From the NCBI RefSeq assembly GCF_003993775.1, contig NZ_RJRZ01000018.1, forward strand, positions 1 through 64,000: a stretch of 64,000 nucleotides of DNA, read 5' to 3'. This DNA comes from Frigidibacter oleivorans (GTDB taxonomy: Bacteria; Pseudomonadota; Alphaproteobacteria; Rhodobacterales; Rhodobacteraceae). Of this stretch, positions 1 to 8,566 are shown piece after piece; position 1 is the first letter of the stretch; every line of letters starts with the position of its first letter. The notes below the pieces were generated by a model. That model was not told the origin of the DNA and did not search any database. It worked only from the letters and a program-made list of their open reading frames with translations. The position numbers and the translations under genes are program-made.

Positions 1-470
1 CCGGTCGTCGCGTTGCCCGGGAGCTGACAGCGCTGATCGAGCGTCGTGGAAAGCCCGGCGTCATCGTCAGCGACAACGGCACCGAGTTCACCTCGAACGC
101 GATCCTGGAATGGGCAGAGAAGATGCAGGTGAAGTGGCACTATATCGCGCCGGGAAAGCCCATGCAGAACGGCAATTGCGAGGCGTTCAACGGAAGGATG
201 CGTGACGAGTTGCTGAACGAGACCCTGTTCTTCGGCATCGACCATGCACGGGAGGCCGTGGCCCGCTGGACCCACATCTACAACACCGAGCGGCCCCATT
301 CGGCCCTCGGCTATCAGGCACCGACGGTCTTCGCCGCCCAACTCACCGCAATGGGCGAACAGCTTCGCGCAAATGAACCGCTGCGCAGATCGCCCATTGC
401 TCCGTCGGCGCAACCGCGCCAAATTCAACCGCCGACTCTGGTCTCAGCTGGATGAGCATCGGGGGTCACA
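1..470 (+). mobile_element. IS3-family insertion sequence, right end only
   Basis: This stretch encodes the C-terminal half of an IS3-type OrfB transposase followed by about 15 bases, and then sequence of an interrupted gene on the other strand. The terminal CATCGGGGGTCACA (457-470) looks like the right inverted repeat of an IS3-group element, which typically ends in CA. The left end lies before the window, so the inverted-repeat pair and target duplication cannot be verified. Confidence 0.72.
3..455 (+). CDS. IS3-family transposase OrfB, C-terminal fragment (5' end outside window)
   Basis: The open frame is already running at the window start. It shows the retroviral-integrase-like (rve) catalytic core of IS3 OrfB: VSDNGTEF carries the second catalytic Asp, and [16 protein letters not shown] carries the catalytic Glu of the DDE triad. 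[17 protein letters not shown] is the usual C-terminal signature. The first Asp must lie upstream. OrfB is normally made as an OrfAB fusion by -1 frameshifting, and OrfA would also lie before the window. The first internal ATG (123) is inside the catalytic domain and is not the true start. Confidence 0.9.
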   Translation, partial: GRRVARELTALIERRGKPGVIVSDNGTEFTSNAILEWAEKMQVKWHYIAPGKPMQNGNCEAFNGRMRDELLNETLFFGIDHAREAVARWTHIYNTERPHSALGYQAPTVFAAQLTAMGEQLRANEPLRRSPIAPSAQPRQIQPPTLVSAG

Positions 471-689
471 GCACTGTCGGTACTTCTTCCTGATGCGTTC
501 GCGGTGGTGGGTCTCCATCGCGAAGATCAGGTCAGCGCTGGCAACAAGCTCTTTGGTCAGCGGACGCGGGGAATCCGGGTCCGTGCCCGCCGACAGGACC
601 TCGATGCCGGGGTAATCCCGGAACACGTCCTCGGCGGTCGGGCTTCGCAGCTTGTTGGCGGTGCAGACGAACAGGACTTTCATCCTCAC
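444..689 (-). pseudogene. Low-molecular-weight tyrosine phosphatase-like gene, truncated by the IS
   Basis: The N-terminal about 70 residues match small low-molecular-weight protein tyrosine phosphatase-like proteins: VLFVCTANKLRSPTAE contains the P-loop C-X5-R-S with Cys9 as likely nucleophile. The family is usually about 105-110 residues long. Here recognisable sequence stops at about residue 71 (RKKYR), exactly where the IS end begins near base 470. The last residues and the stop codon come from the insertion sequence. The second half, including the usual C-terminal acidic region, is lost, so this is best read as a gene broken by transposition. Substrate unknown. Confidence 0.75.
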
Positions 690-726
690 AGATTAGCAGA
701 ACCGGTTGAGGTGGGAGTGCCGATAA

Positions 727-1584
727 TCAGGGTGCAAGCAAACGGCGCGTCTGGTCATCCAGACGCCGGTCTGTGGCCGGAATGATGCCGGTCTCGATCT
801 CGGCGAAGGGCTTTCTCGACCGGGCGGCGACGAACGGGAAGCCCGGGTGGTCGCGCCGTCCTGAGACGCCCATCATCGAGCCGCTGAGGCGGGTCACGGG
901 GAGCGGCCCGCCCAACTGGTCGAACCAGCTGTTGACGACGAAGAGCTTCACGCGCTCGGCGTTCATGCCGAGCGCGAACAGGACGATATTTGCGGCGGTG
1001 AACAGGACCGCGCCCTCGTCAATCTCGTGGATGCGCGCGCCGTGGAATTCCTCGTCGATATAGTCCTGTTCCTCGCGAAAGCGGGTGAAGCCGTCCCGGG
1101 TAGTGAACAGGAGCCGGGAGACGAGCACCCTGTCGCGCCGGTCCGGGGTGGTCCAGGCGGGCCTGTACAGCTCGAAGGCCCCGTCGAGCTTGCGCAGGTC
1201 CTTGGCGAACGGCTGCGCGAGCCGCGCACCGTGTTCGGCAGCATAGGCGAGCAGGCCCGGCGGGAAGTGCCCGCCGGGGCGATAGAGGTCCGTGGGGAAC
1301 GCGGACGAGCGCTCCAGGAATTCGTAGACGATCCGCTTCTTGTGAGGCTGGGCGTTGGTCACGCGCGGCAGGCCTTCGTCCTGCCAGCGGACCAGCGTGG
1401 ACTCCGCGACGATGGTGCGCCGCTCCTTGTGCTTGCGGCCCCGGCGCGCGCGCTCGATGGCGTGGGATCGTTCGTCGCCGTTGATCGCCCCTGCCAGACG
1501 CTCCAGTGCGCCCTTCTCGCGGGCGAGCCTGCTCAGCGCTTCAAGAAGCCTGCCGTTGTGCGCGTCGGTTTCCTCCCACGGCAT
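727..1584 (-). CDS. Hypothetical protein of the island
   Basis: Not recognised. The 285-residue product has a basic stretch (ERARRGRKHKERR) followed by a segment that could be a helix-turn-helix (AESTLVRWQDEGLPR), then a longer, mixed alpha/beta-looking C-terminal part ending LDDQTRRLLAP. I chose ATG at 1584. The frame stays open to a TTG at 1644, but the twenty codons between have much lower GC at third positions than the rest, so they are probably not coding. It is divergent from the coupling-protein gene at 1739. Its function is unknown; a DNA-binding accessory role in the island is only a guess. Confidence 0.6.
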   Translation of the reverse strand: MPWEETDAHNGRLLEALSRLAREKGALERLAGAINGDERSHAIERARRGRKHKERRTIVAESTLVRWQDEGLPRVTNAQPHKKRIVYEFLERSSAFPTDLYRPGGHFPPGLLAYAAEHGARLAQPFAKDLRKLDGAFELYRPAWTTPDRRDRVLVSRLLFTTRDGFTRFREEQDYIDEEFHGARIHEIDEGAVLFTAANIVLFALGMNAERVKLFVVNSWFDQLGGPLPVTRLSGSMMGVSGRRDHPGFPFVAARSRKPFAEIETGIIPATDRRLDDQTRRLLAP

Positions 1585-1738
1585 GATGAGCGCTCTGCAA
1601 ATCTCCGCACCGGGTACGAGATTTGCACGAAATCTGCGGATCAAGAAGTTCCATCTCGTTGCTTTTTCGCGCTGCCGCCGCTCCCGAAATCATCCGCAGG
1701 GGCCGCACCGGGCGGTCCGCTGCAGCGGGAGCCGCGCA

Positions 1739-3421
1739 ATGAACAGGGTGCAGAACAATCCAAGGAACGGTGCCCCCCTCGGCAGTCTGCTGCTGGGGGT
1801 CTCGTTCTATGCGCTGGCCGCGTACATCCCGGAGCTGACGGGAACGCAGCCGGGCCCTCAGGATCAGGCCTATCTGGACTTCTTCAAGGTCCTGGGTGGC
1901 CTTGCGATGCTCGGCGGGGTCGCAGGCTACTACAAGGCATGGCGGCAGGCGCAGAAACGCAAGGAGGCCGAGCAGACTTCCGGAACGTTCGGCGAGTCGC
2001 GGTTCGCAACGCTGGAAGACTGCGCGGCAGCGGGACTGCTGGACCCGCAGGGGCTCTATGTCGGGCTCAAGGACGGGCAGCCCCTCTTCTACAATGGCAA
2101 GTCCCATCTCCTGACCTGCGCCCCGGCGCGGCAGGGCAAGGGGACCGGGTTCGTGATCCCGAACCTGCTGCACTATCCGGGCTCGGTCGTGGTCACCGAT
2201 CCGAAGGGCGAGCTGGCCGCCGTCACGGCGGCGCATCGCCGGACGCGCCTCGGACACAAGGTGGTGGTGCTCAATCCCTGGGGCCTGCACGGCCTGCCCC
2301 AGGACCGGATCAATCCGCTGGAGAGCGTGATCGCGTTAGCTAACGATCCGCGGCTGCAGAGGGGGCTCTCGGACGAGGTGAAGGCGATTGTCCTCCAGCT
2401 CCTGCCCGAGCCGGAGGACACCAAAAACCGGTTCTTCCGGGAGGGCGCGCGAACGATCCTGCGCGCGGTGATGCTGCATCTGGCGCTGCATGCGCCGAAG
2501 CGCTGCAGCCTGCCGGAGATGTGGCGGCTGATCGCCGGACCGAAAAGGCTGGAGCGCGCCATCGGTGAGATGCGGCGCTCGGAAGCGCTCGGCGGGGTTC
2601 TCGCCGATCTCGGCGACGATCTCGCGGAGCAGATGGATGACAATCCCGAACTGTTCGGAGACTTTCGGACCGGGGCGATACAGGCGCTCGGCATCTACGA
2701 GCCGGGCGGATACCTCGCCGATGCGGTCAGCGAGTCGGATGTGTCTTTGGCCGATCTGAAGGGCGGCAGGGTCAGCATCTATCTCGCCTTTCCGCAGGAC
2801 CGGATCGCAACGCACGGCGCGGTGCTGGGGCTGATCGTCAGCCAGGCGATCAAGGCGGTCGCCCGGTCAGAAGCCAAGGGCAAGGTTCTCTTCCTGCTGG
2901 ATGAGTTTGCCAACATGGGCAAGCTCGCGGGACTGGCGGAAAGCCTGACGGCCCTGCCCGGTCTCGGCGTGCGGGTCTGGATGTTCGTCCAGGAGCTGGC
3001 CGACATAACACGGGTCTACGGACCCAACACTGCGAAGACGGTGCTCTCGCAGGCGGAGGCGATGCAGTTCTTCGGTGTCGGCTCGACCGAGCTGTCGCAG
3101 ATGCTCTCGAAGGCGCTGGGACAGCGGACCGTCAAGACCCGGAGCTTCAATCTGGGGCGCTTCAGGGACGACGAGATCAGCGAAAGCCTGTCCGAGTCGG
3201 GGCAACCGCTGATGCGGCCCGAGGACATCCTGCTGATGGAGAAGCACCAGCAGCTGCTGATGATCGGCGGAATGAGACCGGTTTTGGCGCAGCGGCTTCC
3301 GTTCTGGTTCTTCGCGCCCTGGGCGCGGTGGGCCGCGCCTAACCCGGTCGAGGGGGAACACCCGCAGGTCGAACCGGTGGTGAGCTTCGAATACCGCAAC
3401 AAGGAGGATGGCCATGAGTGA
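1739..3421 (+). CDS. VirD4/TraG-type conjugative coupling protein
   Basis: The 560-residue product belongs to the type IV coupling proteins, inner-membrane ATPases that bring DNA-relaxase complexes to a type IV secretion channel. There are two hydrophobic N-terminal segments (about residues 14-31 and 48-64). A Walker A region lies near 128-138 (APARQGKGTG), and a Walker B with LFLLDEFANMG near 384-394. VVTDPKGEL is typical of TraG/VirD4. Translation probably begins at ATG 1739 behind GCGGGAG; the longer open frame upstream overlaps the divergent gene. No relaxase or channel genes are visible, so the protein either works for another element or is a remnant of a larger conjugative island. Confidence 0.85.
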   Translation: MNRVQNNPRNGAPLGSLLLGVSFYALAAYIPELTGTQPGPQDQAYLDFFKVLGGLAMLGGVAGYYKAWRQAQKRKEAEQTSGTFGESRFATLEDCAAAGLLDPQGLYVGLKDGQPLFYNGKSHLLTCAPARQGKGTGFVIPNLLHYPGSVVVTDPKGELAAVTAAHRRTRLGHKVVVLNPWGLHGLPQDRINPLESVIALANDPRLQRGLSDEVKAIVLQLLPEPEDTKNRFFREGARTILRAVMLHLALHAPKRCSLPEMWRLIAGPKRLERAIGEMRRSEALGGVLADLGDDLAEQMDDNPELFGDFRTGAIQALGIYEPGGYLADAVSESDVSLADLKGGRVSIYLAFPQDRIATHGAVLGLIVSQAIKAVARSEAKGKVLFLLDEFANMGKLAGLAESLTALPGLGVRVWMFVQELADITRVYGPNTAKTVLSQAEAMQFFGVGSTELSQMLSKALGQRTVKTRSFNLGRFRDDEISESLSESGQPLMRPEDILLMEKHQQLLMIGGMRPVLAQRLPFWFFAPWARWAAPNPVEGEHPQVEPVVSFEYRNKEDGHE

Positions 3422-3773
3422 GTTCGAGATCAGGGTGGTCGGCGCGCCGCCGCCGCAGAACCCGGTCGGCCCTGTCCGCCGCGTCGTCCGGAAGATCGGA
3501 AAAGCGGCGCAGGCGGTGCTGATGCGCCCGCGCATCGTGATCTGTGCGGGGCTAGCAGGCTTCGTGATGGTCGCGGGGACGCCTCACGTCGGCTGGGACT
3601 ACGAGTGCCGCCATCCGAAGCGGCACGGGGAGCCGTGCCGGTCCTACTTCTCCTGTGACTACTACGGCGTCCAGGGACGGCGGATTGTCTTCCCAGAGTA
3701 CGGGGAAACCTGCGGGCTGGTGAAGATGCTGCCGCTCGACTGGCAGGAGATCGCGGGAGGACTTGAGAGATGA
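3414..3773 (+). CDS. Small membrane protein following the coupling-protein gene
   Basis: Not recognised. The 119-residue product has one hydrophobic segment (about 36-54, RIVICAGLAGFVMVAG) after a basic stretch, then a Cys-containing tail (YECRHPKRHGEPCRSYFSC) whose four or five cysteines could form disulfides or bind metal outside the membrane. A consensus AAGGAGG sits at 3401-3407. It has no spacer before ATG 3408 but ideal spacing for ATG 3414, so I use 3414. The start overlaps the stop of the coupling-protein gene, suggesting translational coupling and a shared role in DNA transfer or its control (inference). Confidence 0.6.
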   Translation: MSEFEIRVVGAPPPQNPVGPVRRVVRKIGKAAQAVLMRPRIVICAGLAGFVMVAGTPHVGWDYECRHPKRHGEPCRSYFSCDYYGVQGRRIVFPEYGETCGLVKMLPLDWQEIAGGLER

Positions 3774-4066
3774 CCGGATTTCAGCGGCGCGGGACACGAG
3801 TTTTGAAGGACGGGCGGACGGCGTTCGTCCGGCTTCAGGTGGACCGGCGGCTCTACGAGTTCGCGAAAGCCTGGGCCGCGTTCCATGCGGAAGCCGATCC
3901 AGCCGGGACGGCTGAGGAACACCTCGAAGGTTATCTGGAAGCGACGCTCCGGGAGCACATGGTGAAAACCGGCTGGTCTCCTCCAGCGGAGATCAAAGCC
4001 CTGTTTCCAGCAGGGTTACTACCCGGAAACCCCCAGAATTCCTTGGATGACGGGATTCCGTTCTAG
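3770..4066 (+). CDS. Hypothetical protein, third gene of the coupling-protein operon
   Basis: Not recognised. The 98-residue soluble-looking protein is rich in charged residues (RLQVDRRLYEFAKAWAAFH, then EEHLEGYLEATLREHM), probably mostly alpha-helical. ATG 3770 overlaps the previous stop in an ATGA arrangement, so it is almost certainly co-translated with the membrane protein before it and belongs to the same operon as the VirD4-like gene. No domain can be named. Confidence 0.6.
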   Translation: MTGFQRRGTRVLKDGRTAFVRLQVDRRLYEFAKAWAAFHAEADPAGTAEEHLEGYLEATLREHMVKTGWSPPAEIKALFPAGLLPGNPQNSLDDGIPF

Positions 4067-4075
4067 GACGAAAAG

Positions 4076-4105
4076 TTGCAACCGCACAACATGCAGTGGC
4101 ATAAT
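4076..4105 (+). promoter_or_regulatory. Probable sigma-70 promoter of the recombinase operon
   Basis: TTGCAA (4076-4081) and CATAAT (4100-4105), 18 bases apart, lie in an A/T-rich patch that stands out from its surroundings. It is placed to transcribe the small gene at 4151 and the recombinase after it. No operator is obvious. Confidence 0.5.
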
Positions 4106-4150
4106 ATAAGTAGTGCCCCGCCATGTTGTCCGTCAGTAAGGAGACGGGCC

Positions 4151-4456
4151 ATGAATGACCAGCCCCCAACCCTCGGTGGCTCTCTTGTCGCCTCGTTCGA
4201 CACTGCAGCAAAACCGATCATCACCGTCGATGTTCAGAAGTATCAGGCTTATCTCGATGATCCTGAGCTGAGCGACGCGCAGAAAGAAGAGTTCCTGCAG
4301 GCGCTCTGGTCCATCGTGGTGGCGTTCGTCGAACTCGGGTTCGGCGTCCACCCGCTGCAAGAAGTCTGTGGGCAAAATGACGATGAGGTCTTTACGAGCG
4401 CAAAAGAGGCGTTCGATCAGGTAGAATCGGACCCATCGGATAAACTCGAAAGGTGA
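4151..4456 (+). CDS. Small acidic hypothetical protein upstream of the recombinase
   Basis: Not recognised. The 101-residue product is acidic and probably helical (DDPELSDAQKEEFLQALWSIVVAF; FTSAKEAFDQVESDPSDKLER). ATG 4151 follows AAGGAG (4138-4143) at good spacing; the frame is open further upstream but that part overlaps the promoter. It ends 33 bases before the serine recombinase, so they are likely co-transcribed. It might be an accessory factor of the recombinase, but this rests on position only. Confidence 0.6.
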   Translation: MNDQPPTLGGSLVASFDTAAKPIITVDVQKYQAYLDDPELSDAQKEEFLQALWSIVVAFVELGFGVHPLQEVCGQNDDEVFTSAKEAFDQVESDPSDKLER

Positions 4457-4489
4457 TGATCCAGCCGCCAGCGCGGCTCGGAGGTAACA

Positions 4490-6107
4490 ATGAATCGATA
4501 CGAAGAACAGCAAGGGGAAATCAGCAAGGCCGTCATCTACTGCCGCATGTCCAGCACGAAGCAGACGGTGCGCGGCGACGGCCTTGGCTCCCAGGAAACC
4601 CGCTGCCGGGAGTTCGCGAAGTACCGGGGCTATGAGGTCGTCGAGGTTTTCCGCGACGACAGCTCGGGGAGCCTGACGACGCGGCCCGGCATGCAGGCGA
4701 TGCTCGCCTTCCTCAAGGCGCGGCGCAAAGAGCCTCATGCTGTCATCATTGATGACATCAGCCGCCTCGCGCGCGGCCTGATGGCGCATTTCGAGCTGCG
4801 GATGAAGATCGGCAATGCAGGCGGCGTGCTAGTCAGCCCGTCAATCGAGTTCGGGGAAAGCTCAGACTCGCAGCTGGTCGAGAACCTGCTGGCCTCCGTC
4901 TCGCAGCACCAGCGCCAGAAGAACGGTGAGCAGACGATCAACCGCATGCGGGCGCGGATGCAGAACGGCTACTGGGTCTTTCAGGCCCCGGTCGGCTACC
5001 GCTACGAGCGCGCGGGCGGCGGACAGGGCAAGGTCCTGGTCCGGGACGAACCCAACGCCTCGATCCTGCAGGAAGCGCTGGAAGGCTATGCCTCCGGGCG
5101 CTTCGCAGCGCAGGTGGAGGTCAAGCGCTTCCTTGAGCGCCAGCCGAGCTTCCCCAAGGATTTGCCGAACGGCGAGATTCGCAACCAGCGCATTTTCGAT
5201 CTGCTGACGCGGGTGATCTATGCGGGGTACGCCCAACTGGGGCGTCAGCCTGCGCAAGGGGCACCACGAGGCGCTGATCAGCTTCGAGACCTTCGAGAAG
5301 ATTCAGGCCCGGCTGAAAAGCACCGCCAAGGCTCCGGCGCGCAAGGATATCAGCGCGGACTTTCCGCTGCGCGGCTTCATCCTGTGCAATGATTGCGGCA
5401 AGCCGCTGAGCGCCTGCTGGTCGCAGGGCAAAAGCCAGAAGTACCCCTACTACCTCTGCCCGACCAAGGGCTGCGCAAGCTATCGCAAGTCGATTGCGCG
5501 CGACAGGCTGGAAGGCGAGTTTGAGGAGCTTCTGCAACACCTGCAGCCGTCCGACAATCTGTTCGGGCTGGTGAAGGCGATGTTCAGGGACGCATGGGAT
5601 ATGCGCCTCGCACAGGCTGCGGCATCAGCCAAGACCCTGCGGGCTGGCATCGTCCAGCTCGACAAGCAGATCGAATCCCTGCTCGACCGCATCGTCGAAT
5701 CTGGGAATGCGAGCGTGATCTCGGCCTACGAAAGGCGGATCGCGAAGCTGGAGCGGGAGAAGGTTCTTGCCAACGAAAGGCTGGCCTCAAACGGCAAGCC
5801 GAGACTGACCCTGGAGGAGTCGCTCGAACACGCCCTCCGGTTCCTCTCAAGCCCTTGGAATCTCTGGAACAACTCTGATCTGGTGGCCCGCAAAACGGTC
5901 CTCAGACTGGCATTCCTTGAGCCTCTGGCTTACTGCCGAAATCAGGTACTTCGAACACCTAATTTAGCCTTCCCATTCAAGGCTTTAGGTGAGTTCTGCG
6001 GTGGAAAATGTGAGATGGCGCACCCGACAGGATTCGAACCTGTGACCTCTGCCTTCGGAGGGCAGCACTCTATCCAGCTGAGCTACGGGTGCCTGCGGCG
6101 TCTATAG
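4490..6107 (+). pseudogene. Large serine recombinase, frameshifted; 3' end runs antisense through tRNA-Arg
   Basis: Two overlapping frames together give one recombinase that would insert or excise the island. The first (4490-5392) holds the resolvase domain: VIYCRMSSTKQ with probable catalytic Ser21, then ISRLARGLMAHFELR and VSQHQRQKNGEQTINRMRARM. It stays in register to about 5235 (VIYAGYA). The second frame then continues with [15 protein letters not shown], a zinc-ribbon region ([12 protein letters not shown]...CPTKGC) and a coiled coil. Complete homologues read through this junction without a break, with a few more residues, so a small deletion is likely. The true domain ends near 6009; residues after that ([14 protein letters not shown]) are only the complement of the tRNA. 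GGAGGT precedes ATG 4490. Confidence 0.8.
6016..6092 (-). tRNA. tRNA-Arg (anticodon CCG), CCA encoded
   Basis: Read on the minus strand, it has acceptor arms GCACCCG/CGGGTGC with discriminator G and encoded CCA, a D arm GCTC-AGCTGGATA-GAGT, an anticodon arm CTGCC-CTCCGAA-GGCAG with anticodon CCG, and a T arm with GGTTCGAATCC. All arms fold, so the gene looks intact. Its 3' end faces the island and is the likely attachment site; the element has evidently restored the tRNA 3' part. Confidence 0.95.
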
Positions 6108-6206
6108 CGGCCGGACGGGGGGCGTGCAAGCGGCAAGGAACCGGATCGGGGGCGCGGGGTTGGCCCGGCGGCGCGGTCGGTGGCGGCGGCGCCCGCACCG
6201 GCAGGG

Positions 6207-7307
6207 ATGAGGGACATGCAGCTACTGCTCGAACGCGGAGTGACGGGCGTGCTGGCGCTGGCGACGGCGCTGGCGCTGGTGCCGCTGCCGCATGGCGCGC
6301 TGCGGGTGCTGGATTTCCCGCGGCTGCAGATCATCGTGCTGGCGGCGCTGACCGGAGTCTGGGCCGCGACGCTCTACGACATTCCGGCGCTGGTGGTGCT
6401 GGCGGCGGTCGGTCTGGTGCAGGCGGGGCATGTGGCCCTGTTCACACCGCTCTGGCGGCGGCAGTCGCAGGCGCCGCGGCATCCCGATCCGGCGCGGCAG
6501 GTCAGCCTGCTGGCCGCGAACGTGAAGCTGTCGAACCGGGCCTTCGACCGCTGCATCGCGATGGTCCGGCGCGAGGCGCCCGACCTGTTCATGGCGATCG
6601 AGATCGACGCGGACTGGCTCGCGGCGCTGGACGATGCGCTGGCGGCGGACTGGCCGCACCGGGTCGCCCACCCGCTCGACAACGGCTATGGCATCGCGCT
6701 GTTCTCGCGCCTGCCCTTCGAGGAGGCGGAGGTGCGGGAACGGCTGGTCCGCGACGTGCCCTCGATCCGGGCGGTGCTGCGGCTGGACGGCGCGGGCGAG
6801 GACGGGCGGTTCCGCCTGCATGTCGTCCATCCCGAACCGCCGATCCCGCAGCAGGACAGCAAGGGCCGCGATGCCGAACTGGGGCTGGTCGGGCTGGAGG
6901 TGGCCGAAGACCCCCTGCCCTCGCTGGTGGCGGGCGATCTGAACGACGTGGCCTGGTCGCATACCACGCGGCGGTTCCAGCGGCTGTCAGGCCTGCAGGA
7001 CCCGCGGGTCGGGCGCGGCTTCTACAACACCTTCGACGCGCGCTACCGGCTGTTGCGCTGGCCGCTGGACCACCTGTTCCACGATCCGCGCTTTCGCCTG
7101 GTCGAGATGCGGCGGCTGGAGGATATCGGCTCCGACCATTTCCCGATGCTGTTCCGCCTGCAGCTGGAACCCCTGCCCCGGGGCGAGGAACCCGCCCCGC
7201 CCGAACCCGGCGAACGGGCCGAGGTGCGCGAGATGGCGGCCGAGGAACGGGCGCAGGACCGCGACCCGATCGGCGGGGACTGGGAGAAGGGCGTCACCGG
7301 GTCCTGA
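6207..7307 (+). CDS. Endonuclease/exonuclease/phosphatase-family protein with N-terminal membrane segments
   Basis: About 100 N-terminal residues hold three hydrophobic segments. They are followed by an endonuclease/exonuclease/phosphatase (DNase I-like) domain with its marks in order: LLAANVK (Asn), MAIEID (metal-binding Glu), VVHPEPP (His), VAGDLND and the closing GSDHFPML. This resembles the membrane-anchored family of Rhodobacter and Rhizobium whose substrate, nucleic acid or phospholipid, is unknown. The C-terminal 40 residues are Glu/Arg-rich. I use ATG 6207; an in-frame GTG at 6180 and an ATG at 6216 are alternatives. It is convergent with sufS and just outside the island. Confidence 0.82.
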   Translation: MRDMQLLLERGVTGVLALATALALVPLPHGALRVLDFPRLQIIVLAALTGVWAATLYDIPALVVLAAVGLVQAGHVALFTPLWRRQSQAPRHPDPARQVSLLAANVKLSNRAFDRCIAMVRREAPDLFMAIEIDADWLAALDDALAADWPHRVAHPLDNGYGIALFSRLPFEEAEVRERLVRDVPSIRAVLRLDGAGEDGRFRLHVVHPEPPIPQQDSKGRDAELGLVGLEVAEDPLPSLVAGDLNDVAWSHTTRRFQRLSGLQDPRVGRGFYNTFDARYRLLRWPLDHLFHDPRFRLVEMRRLEDIGSDHFPMLFRLQLEPLPRGEEPAPPEPGERAEVREMAAEERAQDRDPIGGDWEKGVTGS

Positions 7308-7339
7308 GCGACCCGGCCGGCCTCAGCCGAAGCGGGACC

Positions 7340-8563
7340 TCAGCCGAAGAGGTCGTGGCACAGTTCCAGCGCCTCCACCAGCGCGTCCACCTCGGCCCGG
7401 GTGTTGTAGAGGCCAAAGCTCGCCCGGCAGGTCGCCGTCACCCCCAGATGCGCCAGCAGCGGCATGGCGCAATGCGTACCGGCCCGCACCGCCACGCCCT
7501 TCTGGTCGAGCACGGTCGAGATGTCATGCGCATGGGCCGCGCCGTCCAGCGTGAAGGAGAAGATCGCCCCCTTGCCGGGCGCATGGCCCTGCACGTTCAG
7601 CCAGTTCAGGCCCCGGAACCGTTCGATGGCATAGTCGCGCAGGCCCGCCTCATGCGCGGCCACCCGGTCCATGCCGAGGTTCATCAGCCAGTCGAGCGCC
7701 ACGCCCATGCCGATCTGCTGGACGATGCCGGGGGTGCCCGCCTCGAACTTCATCGGCGGATCGGCATAGCTGACGGTGTCGCGGGTCACCTCGCGGATCA
7801 TGTCGCCGCCGCCGAGGAAGGGCCGCATCTCGACCATGCGGTCGCGGCGGATGTAGATCGCGCCCGATCCGCTCGGCCCATACAGCTTGTGGCCGGTGAT
7901 CGCGTAGAAATCGCAGCCGATGGCCTGCAGGTCCACCGGTCCGTGCACCGCCGCCTGCGACCCGTCCACCAGCACCGGCACGCCCCGCGCCCGGGCGGCG
8001 GCGCAGATCGCGGCCACGTCCACCCGCGTGCCCAGCACGTTCGACATGTGGGTGACGGCGATCAGCCGCGTGCGCGGGCCGATGGCGTCGATCACCTTCT
8101 GCGGATCCAGGCTGCCGTCCGGCTCCACCTCGACCCATTTCAGCACCGCGCCCTGCCGTTCGCGCAGGAAATGCCAGGGCACGATATTGGCGTGATGCTC
8201 CATGACCGACAGCACGATCTCGTCGCCGGGCTGGAAGCGCGGGGCCGCCCAGCCATAGGAGATAAGGTTGATGGCCTCGGTCGTGCCGGTGGTGAAGACG
8301 ATCTCGTCTTCCGAGGGCGCGTTCAGGAAGCGCGCGACCTTGCCGCGCACCGCCTCGTATTTCTCGGTGGCGATGGTGGACAGCGTGTGCAGGCCCCGGT
8401 GCACATTGGCATATTCCAGCGAATAAGCCTCGGTCATCGCGTCGATCACCGCACGTGGCTTCTGCGCCGAGGCGCCGTTGTCGAGATAGACGAGCGGCCG
8501 CCCGTTCACCTGCCGCGACAGGATCGGGAATTCGGCACGGATCGCGTCGACATCGTAGGACAT
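7340..8563 (-). CDS. sufS: Cysteine desulfurase SufS
   Basis: This class II (SufS/CsdA-type) cysteine desulfurase takes sulfur from L-cysteine as a persulfide for Fe-S cluster assembly. It is a PLP fold-type I enzyme of 407 residues, the usual length. The PLP-binding Lys226 is in ITGHKLYGPSG; HTLSTIATEKYEAVR and TTGTTEAINL are family marks; the persulfide Cys365 is in RAGTHCAMPL. These positions agree with E. coli SufS (K226, C364). It is the last gene of the suf operon in this window, 3 bases after the YIP1-like gene. A second, class I desulfurase is encoded near the operon start. Confidence 0.96.
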   Translation of the reverse strand: MSYDVDAIRAEFPILSRQVNGRPLVYLDNGASAQKPRAVIDAMTEAYSLEYANVHRGLHTLSTIATEKYEAVRGKVARFLNAPSEDEIVFTTGTTEAINLISYGWAAPRFQPGDEIVLSVMEHHANIVPWHFLRERQGAVLKWVEVEPDGSLDPQKVIDAIGPRTRLIAVTHMSNVLGTRVDVAAICAAARARGVPVLVDGSQAAVHGPVDLQAIGCDFYAITGHKLYGPSGSGAIYIRRDRMVEMRPFLGGGDMIREVTRDTVSYADPPMKFEAGTPGIVQQIGMGVALDWLMNLGMDRVAAHEAGLRDYAIERFRGLNWLNVQGHAPGKGAIFSFTLDGAAHAHDISTVLDQKGVAVRAGTHCAMPLLAHLGVTATCRASFGLYNTRAEVDALVEALELCHDLFG

Positions 8564-8566
8564 TGG

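Larger units (their letters stand above)
1..6018. mobile_element. Integrated genomic island ending at tRNA-Arg (left end outside the window)
   Basis: The segment up to the 3' end of tRNA-Arg(CCG) carries mobility-type genes: a transposase end, a VirD4/TraG coupling protein and a large serine recombinase immediately beside the tRNA. Its base composition looks lower in GC than the DNA after 6100. A recombinase next to the tRNA 3' end is the usual layout of a site-specifically integrated element. The matching left attachment site is not in the window, so total size is unknown. The recombinase is frameshifted, so the island may no longer be able to excise by itself. Confidence 0.7.

Noticed and set aside
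6014-6107. C-terminal protein domain [11 protein letters not shown] of the recombinase
   Set aside because: This is the translated complement of tRNA-Arg, a known source of spurious peptide tails.
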